NCBI GenBank assembly: GCA_033782935.1
Contig: JAWQEG010001451.1
Span: 32,501-96,500, forward strand
From: Petrolisthes cinctipes
Lineage: Eukaryota; Arthropoda; Malacostraca; Decapoda; Porcellanidae
Length of the DNA stretch: 64,000 nucleotides
Reading direction: 5' to 3'
Shown here: positions 1-11,320 of the stretch, in pieces
Layout: each line of letters begins with the position of its first letter
Numbering within the stretch: the first letter of the stretch is position 1
Translations under genes and position numbers: made by a program
Notes under the pieces: generated by a model
Seen by the model: the letters and a program-made list of their open reading frames with translations, nothing else
Database searches by the model: none
Told to the model about the DNA's origin: nothing

Positions 1-52
1 TTCCTCCTTATTTTCATTCCCCATGGCCTTTGTCTTATCCCCAACCTCATTC

Positions 53-55
<3 letters not shown>

Positions 56-93
<38 letters not shown>
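56..93. repeat. (ACT)n microsatellite
   Basis: An uninterrupted run of ACT/CTA triplets. The rest of 1-195 is pyrimidine-rich, with no coding signal seen. Confidence 0.9.
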
Positions 94-94
<1 letters not shown>

Positions 95-195
95 TCTTCT
101 TCTCCTTAGCTCTACTCCTTATCCCTATTAATTTTACTCTCTTTATCACCTTTGCTTTACCCATTTTCCCTTCACCCTTAAAGAGATATTGTAGT

Positions 196-361
196 ACTTA
201 CATGGTTAGTAAATTTGGAGCAAGTGATTCCTTCAAACTATTTCAAGCAGCAATAGAACACCATTATATCTGTTCATCTGGTCCTGTTTTTCCTGACATA
301 CTTTGGTTGGAGAATCAAGGCACTCTAATGCACCAAAAGTGTATTATTATCATCCCCTTAA
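196..361. mobile_element. TTAA MITE, arm family C
   Basis: A degenerate palindrome about 165 bp long ending in CCCCTTAA. The inner core shows CTGGTCCTG, a TCCTGACATACTTTGG box and ATCAAGGCACTC. It matches the family C copies at 3030-3207, 11321, 18043 and 60948. The left boundary is uncertain. It lies just downstream (minus-strand sense) of the fucosyltransferase-like exon, so it would be intronic if that exon is real. Confidence 0.6.
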
Positions 362-380
362 TTTCCCCTCCCTTGCCTAC

Positions 381-535
381 CTCCAGACGGGGCAGCCCTG
401 GTCTCTGAACCTGGTATTGTATTTCAGTACGGTCCCCCACGCCCCCCACGTGTGCCAGAAGGGAGTCCACACCAGGATAACGAGGGGGGCGGCATTCCCT
501 TCCTCCTGGTAGTGTTCTGGGCAGCCCTCATATTC
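381..535 (-). CDS. Probable exon of an alpha-1,3-fucosyltransferase-like (GT10) enzyme
   Basis: Read on the minus strand, this is an open block that is more GC-rich than its flanks. It encodes PLVILVWTPFWHTWG followed about 20 residues later by FRDQGCPVWR. A hydrophobic strand ending in WTPF and then a Gly-Cys-Pro segment about 25 residues on is the pattern of the N-terminal domain of GT10 fucosyltransferases, which are type II Golgi membrane proteins using GDP-fucose. The exon ends in AG|GTAGGC (donor GT at 380-379), and the frame stops at once beyond it, as expected for an exon end. The next exon would lie outside the window. No clear acceptor is visible upstream; the frame runs on through a Ser/Asn/Arg stretch (CAG-type triplets) into an 18-bp minisatellite. 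The domain call is from motif memory only. It could be a pseudo-exon. Confidence 0.42.
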
Positions 536-575
536 CTTCCTGCTTCTGCTGTTGTTGCTGCTGCTGCTGGCTAGG

Positions 576-806
576 AAATTGTACAGGCTTAGAAAAGTGT
601 ACAGGCTTAGGAAATTGTACAGGCTTAGAAAAGTGTACAGGCTTAGGAAATTGTACAGGCTTAGAAAAGTGTACAGGCTTAGGAAAGTGTACAGGCTTAG
701 GAAATTGTACAGGCTTAGGAAAGTGTACAGGCTTAGGAAAGTGTACAGGCTTAGGAAAAAGTACAGGCTTTGGAAAGTGTACAGGCAAAGGAAAGTGTAC
801 AAGCCT
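576..806. repeat. 18-bp minisatellite (TGTACAGGCTTAGGAAAT)
   Basis: About 12 units of a period-18 repeat, with two alternating variants (GGAAAT and GAAAAG endings). The unit is a multiple of three and free of stops in several frames, so it produces long artificial ORFs on both strands. On the minus strand it sits directly upstream of, and in frame with, the fucosyltransferase-like exon. Confidence 0.9.
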
Positions 807-819
807 AGGAAAGTATATA

Positions 820-1145
820 CTGTAGGCTTAGTTAGTAAATGGAATAACAAAACGAGGATAAACTGGGTGTAATTAATTTCTACTGACTTAGTAAATGGGA
901 CAGTAATTATAACTACGATGGATTGTGTGTTACTAATTTCAACAAGTTGTACGATACAAAAAAAAAAAAAAATTACAGATGATATCAATTCAAATAATCT
1001 GCTTCATTCATGACACAGTTTGAGGGAATCAGTGAATTTGTTACAGTGTTTTTATGGGAGTGATCTTTGTTAGTATGACCTGCAACAAATTGTATTATAG
1101 CTGCAGTTTCTCGGTACCTACTGTATATGTATGTAAGTATGTAGG
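820..1145. other. No gene seen
   Basis: Unique-looking AT-rich sequence with a poly(A) tract near 957-972. I see no exon or repeat family here. Confidence 0.6.
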
Positions 1146-1157
1146 TAAGAACACACA

Positions 1158-1199
<42 letters not shown>

Positions 1200-1377
1200 A
1201 AGGGAAGAGGGAGAGAGATCCTGTATATGTATGGATGTATGTGTGTATGTTTACTGTATGGATGGATTTGTACTAGGCACGGATTTCTTTCAGTCAATAG
1301 AAGGTTCATGCAGTTATATAGACACTCGCTACCACCACCAACCAACCACCCTTGACCTTGATGACGTTTGGCTGGCA

Positions 1378-1410
<33 letters not shown>

Positions 1411-1557
1411 AGGGAAAGGGAGAGAGATCCTGTGAAGATACAAAAAGATAATACACACACACACACACACAGGGAGGGAAAGGGAGAGGGAGAGAGGTCC
1501 TGTAAAGATGCAAAAAGATAAGAACAAATAAGTAAGAACACACACACACACACACAC
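1146..1557. repeat. Clustered (CA)n tracts with a purine spacer
   Basis: Four CA runs (about 1149-1191, 1377-1401, 1452-1470, 1538-1558). The first three are followed by the same GGGAGGGA-type purine block ending in GAGAG(A/G)TCCTGT, and the third and fourth are linked by an AAGATNCAAAAAGATAA segment. The CA+purine unit has been duplicated as a module. The long Cys/Val and Thr/His ORFs here are artefacts of the dinucleotides. Confidence 0.85.
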
Positions 1558-1607
1558 ATCTCTGAGCTCATCCCTGTTTTATGTTGGTCAGTCATATATA
1601 AGTACAC

Positions 1608-2050
1608 CGGCTACCTACCTACCTACACCTACCTACCTAACTCCCTACCTACTTAACTCCCTACCTACCTACACCTACACCTACCTAACTCCCTACCTAC
1701 CTACACCTACACCTACCTACCTACACCTACACCTACCTACCTACACATACCTACCTACCCACCCACCCATACCTACCTACCCACCCACCCACCTACCTAC
1801 CTACCTTCCTACTTACTTACCCACCCTTCCAACCCACCCACCCACCCACCCTTCTACTTACCTACCTAACTACCTAACCACCCACCCACCTACCTACCTA
1901 ATCACCCACCTACCTACCCACCTACCTACCTACCTACCTACCTACCATCCAACACCTACCTACCTACCTACTTACTTACCCACCCTTCCAACTTACCCAC
2001 CCTTCCAACCCACCCACCCACCTACCTACCTACCTACCTACCTACCTACC
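1608..2050. repeat. (CCTA)n/(CCCA)n tetranucleotide array
   Basis: About 440 bp of imperfect TACC/CACC tetranucleotides with interspersed CCTTCCAA variants. It is strongly strand-asymmetric, with almost no G on the plus strand. Confidence 0.9.
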
Positions 2051-2115
2051 ATCTGCTCTATATTCCATACCAGTAATGACCATCGGGTGTCTGTGGCCTT
2101 ACAACAACTACAGTA

Positions 2116-2448
2116 CAGTCACGATCAAAAGTCATGTCTCTGGTGAATGAAAGGGAACACTCGCAATCCAAAATTTGCATCCAGGTCTTGTTGAAGTTTG
2201 GAATCATCTGATATACTAGTGAACCAATTACAACGCTTATTTTACTGTTTCATATTTGCTTGAGCTCACTTAATACTCGATCAGGCTATTCGAAACAAGC
2301 CTGGATACATATTTTGGATTGCGAGTGAACCATTTGAGTGAATCTTATGAATCAATATTACAGACACCAACAAAGGCTATGGTTTCACATGATTTATAGA
2401 GGGCGTTTCATTCGCAGGTGTTGTTGACAGGACAATTGAACGTGACTG
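2116..2448. mobile_element. TA-flanked MITE with CAGTCACG termini
   Basis: Terminal inverted repeats CAGTCACGATCAAAAGTC ... CGTGACTG, flanked by TA on both sides (2114-2115, 2449-2450). A second inner inverted pair contains ACTCGCAATCC and its complement. CAG termini with a TA duplication are typical of non-autonomous Tc1/mariner-group elements. No ORF. Confidence 0.8.
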
Positions 2449-2624
2449 TACACACACTCGCAATCCACAATCCCTAGCCCACCTGAGTCTAAGCCCGAAG
2501 ATGTGGAGCAGGTGGTTTCTAGACGACAGCCCACCTAAAGCCTCCATTGGTTCGAGGTGTGTGTGTGTGTGTGTGTGTTCATGATGGTTTGGGTAGGCTG
2601 TAGTCCAGAAAACACTTGCTTCAG

Positions 2625-2870
2625 ATCACAACAGTACTTTCATTAACAACAGTACTTTCATTAACAACAACAACAGTACCATCATTAACAACAACAACAA
2701 CAGTACCATCATTACCAACAACAACAGTACCATCATTAACAACAACAACAGTACCATCATTAACAACAACAACAACAGTACCATCATTAACAACAACAAC
2801 AACAGTACCATCATTAACAACAACAACAGTACCATCATTAACAACAACAACAGTCGCCCCATCATTAACA
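2625..2870. repeat. Tandem repeat of CAACAACAGTACCATCATTAA type
   Basis: About ten units of 21-27 bp whose length varies by the number of CAA triplets. The unit encodes Thr-Thr-Val-Pro-Ser-Leu on the plus strand. No start context, splice site or flanking domain suggests that it is translated. Confidence 0.85.
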
Positions 2871-3029
2871 GAACAGTCAGTCAGTGAGGGCAGTAAACAG
2901 AGAGACAGACAGAAGAGACACAAACCCACTGAGCAATTAACTAATCAGCCTCACGCCACTCAACAATCAGTCAGTCAGTCAGTCACATCACGTTTGGTGG
3001 CTAATTAATCCTAACCTATTAACTCAGAG

Positions 3030-3207
3030 CTGTATTATCAAGCAAGCTCGTTGTGGTAATATCGTTTGTTGATAATTATTCCTTTAAGCTATTCCAGGCA
3101 TCAAGTCACTCTTATTTTCGTTCAACTGGTCCTGATTCCTGACATATATAGGACTACATGGGAGGAGGAATTCAAGGCACTCTAAAAAGTATATTCTACC
3201 CACTTAA
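3030..3207. mobile_element. TTAA MITE, arm family C
   Basis: Carries the family C core (CTGGTCCTG...TCCTGACATA, then GGAGGAATTCAAGGCACTC) and ends at TTAA 3204-3207, which it shares with the next element. The left end is vague. Confidence 0.55.
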
Positions 3208-3346
3208 GGACCCTGTGGTGGCTTCTGATTCCTCCTGACTATGCCACGAAACAAGCTTTTCTCTTTATAGATGGTGTTTCGTGGCAATATTTGAAGGACT
3301 CGTTCATCTCCAATATTCTAGCTGACTACATCACAGGGTCCCTTAA
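3204..3346. mobile_element. TTAA MITE, arm family A
   Basis: Starts TTAAGGACCCTGTGGTGG and ends CATCACAGGGTCCCTTAA. The inner core has GATTCCTCCTGACTATGCC, CACGAAACA and the complement TGTTTCGTGGCAATATTTG. The whole unit is a long imperfect hairpin. Confidence 0.85.
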
Positions 3347-3621
3347 CTGGAGGTAGGGATGGCTGGCGTACGATAATCACAGGGTACAGTCGACAGCATA
3401 AAAAATAGGCCATTTGCTTAAATAAGAGTTTAGCACAGTTTTATGAAGAACGAAGTGAAATGCCGTTTGATACACCCATTATTGATTATTTGTTATGAAG
3501 CCAGACACTTAATACAACGCCAAAAGGCCATAAGAATTATTCATACTACCCCCATGGGATTGATGAGACGCATTACTGACGCTGACTGTATACATGCACA
3601 TTGTGATGCTGTACAGTACGT

Positions 3622-3930
3622 GCTCTCCCTCCTTCCTTCCTTCTCTAGCTGCCTTCCTTCTCTCTCCTTCCTTCCTTCTTCCTTCCTTCCTTCTCTAGCT
3701 GCCTTCCTTCCTTCCTTTTCTTGCTGCCTTCCTTCCTTCCTTCTCTCTCCTTCCTGCTCTCCCTGCCTTCCCTCTCTCTCTCCTTCCTTCCTTCTCTAGC
3801 TGCCTTCCTTCTCTAGCTGCCTTCCTTCCTTCCTTCTTCCTTCCTTCCTTTCTTCTCTAGCTGCCTTCCTTCTCTCTCCTTCCTGCTCTCCCTCCTTCCT
3901 TCCTTCCTTCTCTAGCTTCCTTGCCTCTTT
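3622..3930. repeat. (CCTT)n pyrimidine tract
   Basis: CCTT tetranucleotides interrupted by a recurring TCTCTAGCTGC module. No coding potential. Confidence 0.9.
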
Positions 3931-3969
3931 CCTTAATAGATCTTATAGTTTGCGTGATACATTCGTGTG

Positions 3970-3973
<4 letters not shown>

Positions 3974-4009
<36 letters not shown>

Positions 4010-4042
4010 TGACCGTGAGCCTACAATATACCTAGCTAGCGT

Positions 4043-4115
<73 letters not shown>

Positions 4116-4140
4116 TTATTGTTATTATTATTATTGTTAT
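3974..4140. repeat. (TTA)n, (GT)n, (TTA)n block
   Basis: A TTA run (3974-4008), a GT run (about 4041-4108) and a second TTA-rich run. The phrase GACCGTGAGCCTAC occurs on both sides (about 4011 and 4151), so the block is partly a direct duplication. Confidence 0.85.
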
Positions 4141-4366
4141 CATTTTATGTGACCGTGAGCCTACATGTGCCCAGCTAGCGTTTGTGTGGTTAATGACAAC
4201 AGATGTTAGTTTGGCCCTTGTGCTATATAGCGATGATTCTCCAGCCACTCCCTCCACTCACTCAGTTAATATTGGGTTTTTGTGTTGTGACGGGAATTTC
4301 CTTGGAAGTCAGACAATCAAAAAAATGTTTCCTAGTAATATTGGTAAGTCGCTGTATTCTCTCGCC

Positions 4367-4516
4367 TTAAGGACCTTGTGAGAATTGAAGGCTTTTGATT
4401 CCTCCTGATTATATCACGAAACACACTCCTTTCCATATAGGAGGTGTTTCGTGGCAATATTTGAAGGACTCATTTTTTACCTCCAATAAGTTGACTATAT
4501 CACAGGGTCACCTTAA
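4367..4516. mobile_element. TTAA MITE, arm family A
   Basis: Starts TTAAGGACCTTGTGAGAA and ends ATCACAGGGTCACCTTAA. Same core as the 3204 copy (GATTCCTCCTGATTAT, CACGAAACA, TGTTTCGTGGC). Confidence 0.85.
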
Positions 4517-4867
4517 TCAACTTGTCCTTATCAAAGTATAGGATTTACCATTAGTCATGTTTTCCTACTACTGTATAAGCTGTGTGTCTTTATATGTCAA
4601 GTCAGAGTATAAGTACATTACATAATTATCCCTCAACTAATGCTCGACGATTTCTATATGGCGAAAGATGAAGAAAAATAAAATAAAATAAATCGAAAAT
4701 CCCGTTGTCCAGGAGTTAATTACTGAAGCAACTCGCGTGGTGTTGTGTTGTGTTGAGCTTATCCCTTGCTGTTGGATTGTTTACTTTGGTGCACCTCTCC
4801 TTCACACACCTCCCACGCCTACATTAATGCACTTGACGCGGTGGTTTGAAAAGGTCATAGTTACTTT

Positions 4868-4932
<65 letters not shown>
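4868..4932. repeat. (CT)n microsatellite
   Basis: About 32 perfect CT units, followed closely by a short (TAG)n and an (AAAT)n tract. Confidence 0.95.
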
Positions 4933-4935
<3 letters not shown>

Positions 4936-5039
4936 GTGTTATGTGTAGTAGTAGTAATAGTAGTAGTAGTAATAAATAAATAAATAAATAATCTTACCTG
5001 TAATATTATTATTCAATGTTCTCTGATATGGTGTTGTTT

Positions 5040-5395
5040 TACTTGAAGTGGTCTGGTGTGAAATGAGGTGTTGTGGATTTGTCTGGTGTGAAGTGGCCTG
5101 GTGTGAAGTGGTCTGGTCTGAAATGGTCTGGTGTGGATTTGTCTGGTGTGAAGTGATGTGTTGTGGATTTGTCTGGTGTGAAGTGGTGTAGAGTGAAGTG
5201 ATCTGGTGTGAAACTCTGTGCTGTGAAGTGATATGGTATGAAGTGGTGTAGAGTGAAGAGATGTGGAGTGAAATGATCTGGTGTGAAACGCTGTGCTGTG
5301 TAGTTGTCTGGTGTGAAGTGGTGTAGAGTGAAGTGATGTGGTGTGAAATAATCTGGTGTGAAGTGGCCTGATATGAAGTTTTGTAATCGGAAGGT
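5040..5395. repeat. Degenerate GTGAAGTGGTCTG repeat
   Basis: Around 25 diverged units of 10-15 bp built on GTGTGAAGTGGTCTG. Strongly G/T-biased on the plus strand; the Thr/Ser/His-rich minus-strand ORFs are by-products. Confidence 0.8.
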
Positions 5396-5524
5396 ATCTG
5401 TTTTGTGACGGTGTGATCCGAAGCGACTGTACTGCCTTGGTGGTGGTGGGGGTGGTGGGGGTGGGGGTGGCCATGTTCTGTTGGGGTGAGTGGGGAAGGG
5501 TGGTGGGGGAGAGTTAGGCCACGG

Positions 5525-5815
5525 TACAGGAGGAAGTAGGTGATCCAGAAGAGGAGGAAGAGGAGGAGGAGGAGGAGGAGATAGGGTGCCCTTCTCTTTC
5601 CTCTCGTTTTCTCTTCCTTCCTCTCCTTTCCTCTCGATCTCTCTGCCTCCCCCTCCTTTCCTCTCGATCTCTCTGCCTCCCTCTCCTTTCCTCTCGATCT
5701 CTCTGCCTCCCTCTCTTTTCCTCTCATTCTCTCTGCCTTCCTTTCCTTTCTTATCATTCTCTCTGCCTTCCTCTCCTCTCCTCTCCCATCTTTTTCTTCG
5801 TCTTTTTTCTTCCTC
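5525..5815. repeat. Purine block then pyrimidine minisatellite
   Basis: A G/A run (5540-5580) is followed by about six units of a 35-40-bp repeat containing CTCTCGATCTCTCTGCCTCC. The opposite strand polarities sit back to back. Confidence 0.8.
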
Positions 5816-5829
5816 TCCATGTCGGTCTC

Positions 5830-6147
5830 TCCTCGCTTCTCTCTTCAGTATTTCATTAGGTTGTTTGCATCCTTTTATCCTTTAATGTGTGTGTTCTTCC
5901 TGTAAAGTAATGATATTGATTGGTGTTTAGTGCTTTTCTTGCAAATATTGTACACTATTATCTATGACATTGTTAGGTGCTATATTCCGTTGTTATTGTT
6001 GTCATTATTATTATTATTATCATCACTTTTATTTTTGTCATTGTAATTATTTTCATTCATGTGACATACTACAGCGTCAAGTAACAAGGCACCACTAAGG
6101 ATGCATTAGGTCACACGTGGTCATGTAGAGGTCAATATTTAGCTCGG
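5830..6147. other. No gene seen
   Basis: AT-rich sequence with a short (TTA)n run near 6004-6020. Nothing else recognised. Confidence 0.55.
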
Positions 6148-6149
6148 TA

Positions 6150-6308
6150 CAGTCACGAGCACTAATAAGTATACAGCTTTGGTTGAAGCTTTGAACAGTC
6201 CAATTCACCAAAGAACTAAAATTCCAATGGAGATCTTATGGTGCATTTATTTACTGTCTCTAGGTATTCGAAGCACACCAGCTGAATACTTATTAGTGCT
6301 CGTGACTG
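6150..6308. mobile_element. TA-flanked MITE (CAGTCACGAGC family), copy 1
   Basis: 159 bp. Termini CAGTCACGAGCACTAATAA ... TTAGTGCTCGTGACTG, flanked by TA on each side. The second copy at 17302-17456 is nearly identical along its whole length, so the family is young relative to others here. Confidence 0.92.
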
Positions 6309-6310
6309 TA

Positions 6311-7228
6311 CACTACACACACACACACCAGCCCATGACGTCATTTGGACCCCATGGCCTCACCTACATAATTATCTACATGGTGTGGTCACTAGTACAG
6401 GTAGAGATTCCCAAAACGTGATCCTCAAATTCATATCAAAACTATTACGACTATTTTGGTTCTAAAAAAATTTAAATCCAATCTGTGGAAAAGAAGAATT
6501 TATAATGGTCTGTAGTTTCTGCTAATTCTGGTGATGAGACGTACTAAAGTAAACATGAGTAAAGATGACACCGTTGTACAGGTATATATCGTCTCTTAAT
6601 TAAACGGTTCGGAGATTCAGTCTATAGATTTACTGTACATTCCGTATAGTTATATCTGTTGAGTATAATAAATATATACAGTATATAATTATATCCTGGA
6701 ACATTTTCGTCTGTTATTCTACCTTTTTTTTTTTTTTTTTCGTATGAGGTGACCAACATGAAAAACAAACTCTGAGGACTTCACAGTTTGAGTTTTGGTT
6801 TGATATGGACCAACAGAGGCTTTGCTACTGTGAACTTCAGGAAGCATCAGATTAGCGAGCGTCGAAATAAATCACGTTACTTCAGTGTGGAGCTTTCTTT
6901 CTTCTTTTTTATTTTATTTTTTTTAGCTGCGGTTAGTACCTCTATAATTATAAGTTAGTGTTCTTTCACTTGTTCGTTGTGTTAAGTTGTTCTTTTTTAA
7001 CAGAATCCCAACTTAGACTCTGAACATACGGGTTATGATGGTTCTGGATATATGACATAGCCACAAAATTATAACCTCTATACGTGTTTACAGTACTAAA
7101 TGAAGAGAAAATAGGAAAATATTCATATCATAATAATATAGTGGTTAGATTAATATTGCCCTCGGATGTGTATAATGCAAGGTTATTGACACTGTAGCAG
7201 GACTTTAAGAGTGAGATTACAACTTTAA
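6311..7228. other. No gene seen
   Basis: AT-rich sequence with poly(T) near 6723-6740 and 6905-6924. No exon or repeat family recognised. Confidence 0.55.
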
Positions 7229-7395
7229 TTAAAGGCCCGTGTGATGTAGTGAGAATATTGTAGGTAAATGAGTCCTTCAAATATATGGCCACGAAACACA
7301 ATCTATAGGGAAGGAGATTGTTCTGTGGCATAGTCAGGAAGAATCAGAAGCCTCCAATCCTCACACACAATCATAATTATAAGGTCTTTCTTTAA
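7229..7395. mobile_element. TTAA MITE, arm family A
   Basis: TTAA at both ends. Contains GTGTGATGTAGTGAGAATATTG, GAGTCCTTCAAATAT, CCACGAAACACA and GTGGCATAGTCAGGAAGAATC. More diverged at its right end than other copies. Confidence 0.7.
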
Positions 7396-8394
7396 TACCA
7401 TCAGTTGTCTAGCTAAGTCTATTTTGTAATATATCCCAGACCTTTTCAATCTGTGGGACATAACAACATTTCAGGGAGGCACGATGACCATTATTTTGTC
7501 TATATTGTATTTACTTTGCCCTTGAAATGCGGCAGAATAAATATGCACCGGAAGTACGATATTTTTTCCGTCTTTCTTAATAAGGCTTATTGTGGAACGA
7601 GTTTAGGAATCTTGTCTGTATAGTGAGTCAACAATGGGAATTAATTGTTTCTTATAATGAGAGATAATGAGGAGAGGCAGCAATTAAACAAGTCCATGTA
7701 TAGGCTGTCCTCTTAATATGATAAAAAAAAAAAATTAAATATAAACATTACTACACACACACACACACACATACACACACACACACACCTGAGCCCAGCC
7801 CTGTTTTTTTGGTAGCCAGTCGTATATTGTAAGCAGTGGGAGTCTCAAATACAGCTGTTCGAAGTATGAAGATTTTACGAGTTCGTTAAGAGGGAATGGA
7901 ATGAACACAGTTTGATAGATAACTACTGTGACATGAGCCGTTCTACACACACATTACGAGGTCCTATTCAAGCTTGATTGTGTATTATCAAAGACGTACA
8001 AAAAACTCGTGTCGTGAAATCCAAAGAAAACAATAATATGGTAGAAAGCTAACCATACTGGACATGAACGTTACTCTGGTGTGGCTTTCATTATGTTTCA
8101 CAAGTTATATTAAATCATTGGACAAGACAGTGACACGAGTGTTGTCTTTGATAGTACGTATATCTTCGGGTTAGACCTATAGAGAAACATTATAATGGTT
8201 GTATGGCGAGTGTGATGTGGGTGTCAACTGCTTATCTTGATTAGGTTATCTCATATAAGCCAGTCACTTCGTATATATTGTGTACCGTACAATACAGGCA
8301 GCTTTCAAAACCTCAATACATCGGAGTAATCAATCTTTTATATGATGTGTGAAGCACTAGCACTCGTCGACTCATGATGAGTAAGAGAGAAAGG
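7396..8394. other. No gene seen; one (CA)n tract
   Basis: Unique-looking sequence with a CA run at about 7753-7788 and an A run near 7723-7734. Confidence 0.55.
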
Positions 8395-8605
8395 TGGAAG
8401 TGTGAGGAACGAGAGAGAGTGTGTGTATGTGTGAGGAACGAGAGAGAGAGAGAGAGAGAGAAAGGTGGAAGTGAGAGGAACGAGAGAGAGTGTGTGTATG
8501 TGTGTGAGGAACGAGAGAGAGAGAGAGAGAGAGAGGTGGAAGTGTGAGGAACGAGAGAGAGAGAGTGTATGTGAGTGAGGAACAAGAGAGAGAGAGAGAG
8601 AGGAA
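8395..8605. repeat. GA-rich minisatellite
   Basis: About five units of 40-60 bp containing AGGTGGAAGTGTGAGGAACG followed by variable (GA)n and GTGTGTATGTG. The Ser/Leu/His-rich minus-strand ORFs come from the repeat. Confidence 0.85.
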
Positions 8606-9337
8606 CTGTAGCTAAATTTACAGTCGTTCGGGAAACTCACGAACGCAGGGCATTTGTTCAGTTGCCAATACGTAATTAACACAAGATCCCTTAATTTAGT
8701 TGGCACTCTTTTAGCGAACTGTGCATGTTATCTGTTGTTACTTTTACTGCTGAATAATGAATACGTCACTGGGAGGCAGATGATAATAATAATAGCATTC
8801 AGAAAAACGTACCAACACATTGTTCTACGTACGATCTCGGTTGCCGACAAGTAAATAAAACCGGGAAATAGGTTAGCATTGTCATTCGTGAATTTACAGT
8901 TGCGGCGACCCTCTGACACGGAACCGAAGTCACTTGTTGTACAGGGATTTATAATAATACAGAATTTACAAGTGGAGGCTCAGTTGTGTAGATTAGTTTA
9001 CTTTATAATTATTAAGTTACTGTACATCAGGGTTGGGTTTTGTTTGTTATAAGTGTGTCACGTGTTCGGATGAGAAATGCGTACAACAAGCAATCCACAA
9101 GAGAGAGAGAGAAAGCTGCTAGGATGAATGTCTTTGTGGTGTGGAAGACTTGGGAACATTGCGACCCACAGCTGCTGCTTGTGGGTTAACGGCGGGTGTG
9201 ACGTCATCTTCCTACCATCCACAACATTACAGTATTACCAATTACCCGGCCATTCTTTTTTCTTATCTTCTCTCTGATTTGGAAGACGAAGAAGATGACA
9301 GGCAGTAATCAAGACCTACTGTTATTAAGATGTGTGA
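8606..9337. other. No gene seen
   Basis: No repeat family or exon recognised. Confidence 0.5.
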
Positions 9338-9500
9338 TTAAGGCGAGATTCTCTTGTTGCTAAATGAGAATGATACTGATTCCTCCTAATTCTACCGGAA
9401 AACATGCAGACAGGCCTTCTGTGGCACTAATAGGGGATCTGTTTTGTGGCATAGTTTGGAGGAATCAGCACAGACCTTTCAAGTCACCAACTGTGTACAC
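9338..9500. mobile_element. TTAA MITE, arm family B (diverged)
   Basis: Begins TTAAGGCGAGATTCTCTTG. The core shows GATTCCTCCTAATTCTACC and the complement TTTTGTGGCATAGTTTGGAG, then CAAGTCACCAACT at the right. The right end has lost a clean TTAA. Confidence 0.65.
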
Positions 9501-9855
9501 ATTCCTTATGATGTGGTTTGCGTGTGCAGTTTTTTTTTTTTTTTTTTTGCCAAAGATGTAATGACGAATAATTTTACAACTCACATTAATGAAAATAAAT
9601 ATGAATGCCACATAATCTGAAAAATTTATATACTTTAGCGTAGAAAATAATAATTGTAAAGCGCCATGTCACTGCTGTTTACATTTTAGATATATATATA
9701 TATAGCCTACAGACATTATCCTGAATTTGTAACTATGCAATAATATTATGGTTAAATCTCATTGTATAACAGAAATTGAGGTAAATATATTAATGCTTTC
9801 TTGAAAAATACACGGCTTTTATAATTGCATGAGTTACTGAATGGGATGATAAAAA

Positions 9856-9892
<37 letters not shown>

Positions 9893-10373
9893 ATTACGAC
9901 CATTATACGATATGACTCATTACTTGTTGTTACGGAATTCTTTACTGTATTTTATGCTTCCTATTGTCATTATTTTTCATATCGTTATCATCATGCAATA
10001 AATTACAGCAAAAACCAACTAAGATACACGCCGAGAATTAAACACACAAACACACACACACACACCTATGAAAATGCATTGCTTCTCAGGAATTCCAAAG
10101 ATCTCCCACTCCACGGCCACAAAACCACCAATTTCCGCCCATCACAAAGAAGACGAGCGTCACAAATTCCATTAACAAGACCGCCAGGGAAAAATTCCAG
10201 CCCGAGCCTCCTCCGTCTTGTACAGGAAGCCGCCCTAGACAGACAGACAGAGAGACAGAGAGAAGACAGACAGACAGGCACGGGTGAGGCAAGAGGGAGG
10301 GAGGGCTGAGGCATCATCTTGCATTCATTCTGTCTGTATTTTTATCTGTGTTTATTTATATTTTCTTTATTAA
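9501..10373. other. AT-rich stretch, no gene seen
   Basis: Contains poly(T) at 9531-9549 and (TA)n tracts at about 9690-9704 and 9857-9892. The 10060-10320 part is less AT-rich and has opposite-strand ORFs, but I see no splice or domain support. Confidence 0.5.
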
Positions 10374-10544
10374 TTTAGGACCCCCGTGATGTATGTAGGT
10401 AGTAAGAAAATTGGAGGTTAGCGAGTCCTTCAGACATTGCCACGAAACACAACCTACATTAAAGGAGCTTATTTCGTGGCATAGTCAGGAGGAATCAGAA
10501 GCCACCAGCAGCAGGTCTCATATACGATCACAGGGTCCCGTAAG
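10374..10544. mobile_element. TTAA MITE, arm family A
   Basis: Starts TTTAGGACCCCCGTGATG (TTAA mutated) and ends ACGATCACAGGGTCCCGTAA. The core shows GCGAGTCCTTCAGACATTGC, CACGAAACACA and GTGGCATAGTCAGGAGGAATC. Confidence 0.75.
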
Positions 10545-10911
10545 TGCTGTTCCACACCTAGATTTTTTTTATTTATTTATTATTATTTATTTTTTTATGA
10601 TAGATGTATATTTTAGAACCATCGTTAATTATTGCTCGTTTATATTATTGATTTATATAGTTTTCTTATGGTGTGTGTTATATTAAGTTGGGAACTGTGC
10701 CCGCGACTCTTCCACCACAGACTGGGCCTCTCAAGTCACATACGACATAAACATCCACCACGAAGATAGGTTAACAACGACGGAAACCAATACTCGGATA
10801 CGAGCTGGTGCCGACGATATTAAGTGTATTTAGTATTCATATTAATGCAAGCAGATATTCCTTATAGCTTTATGTAAATTGATGGTTTTGTTCAGTAAGT
10901 GTTAGCCAGCC

Positions 10912-11112
10912 TTGCCCTGCCCTGCCCTGCCCTGCCCTGCCCTGCCCTACCCTACCCCGCCCTGCCCTGCCCTGCCCTGCTCTGCCATGCCCTACCCCAC
11001 CCTACCCTACCCCGCCCTGCCTTGCCCTACCCCGCCCTTCCTTGCCCTGCCCTACCCCGCTCTGCCATCTCTCTACGGTGCCCTGCCCTGCCCCTCTCCC
11101 CTCTCTCTCTAC
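10912..11112. repeat. (CCCTG)n/(CCCTA)n pentanucleotide array
   Basis: About 35 units of CCCTG, CCCTA and CCCCG pentanucleotides, C-rich on the plus strand. A pentanucleotide cycles through all frames, explaining the Pro/Cys/Leu/Ala ORFs. Confidence 0.9.
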
Positions 11113-11320
11113 GGTACTACTAGGTGGGCCTGTGATTATAGAACCGTGCAGAGTGACGCATCCTCCCTCACCACTCCACATCCGTACCCCTCCATCCTTC
11201 CCTCCCTCCTTCCACTGTCACATGACCTTCGTTGCCTGCCACTAGAAATTAATTCACTCAAGAGTCTTCCCTCCTTTTTACCTTCACCCTCATTGGGCCA
11301 TGGATTAGTAAGGAACTTAA

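Noticed and set aside
1118..1607. Several overlapping Cys/Val- and Thr/His-rich ORFs
   Set aside because: They are translations of (CA)n and purine repeats in different frames.
4939..5820. A 293-codon minus-strand ORF rich in Glu/Arg and His/Thr/Ser
   Set aside because: It runs through a pyrimidine minisatellite and the GTGAAGTGGTCTG repeat; composition follows the repeats.
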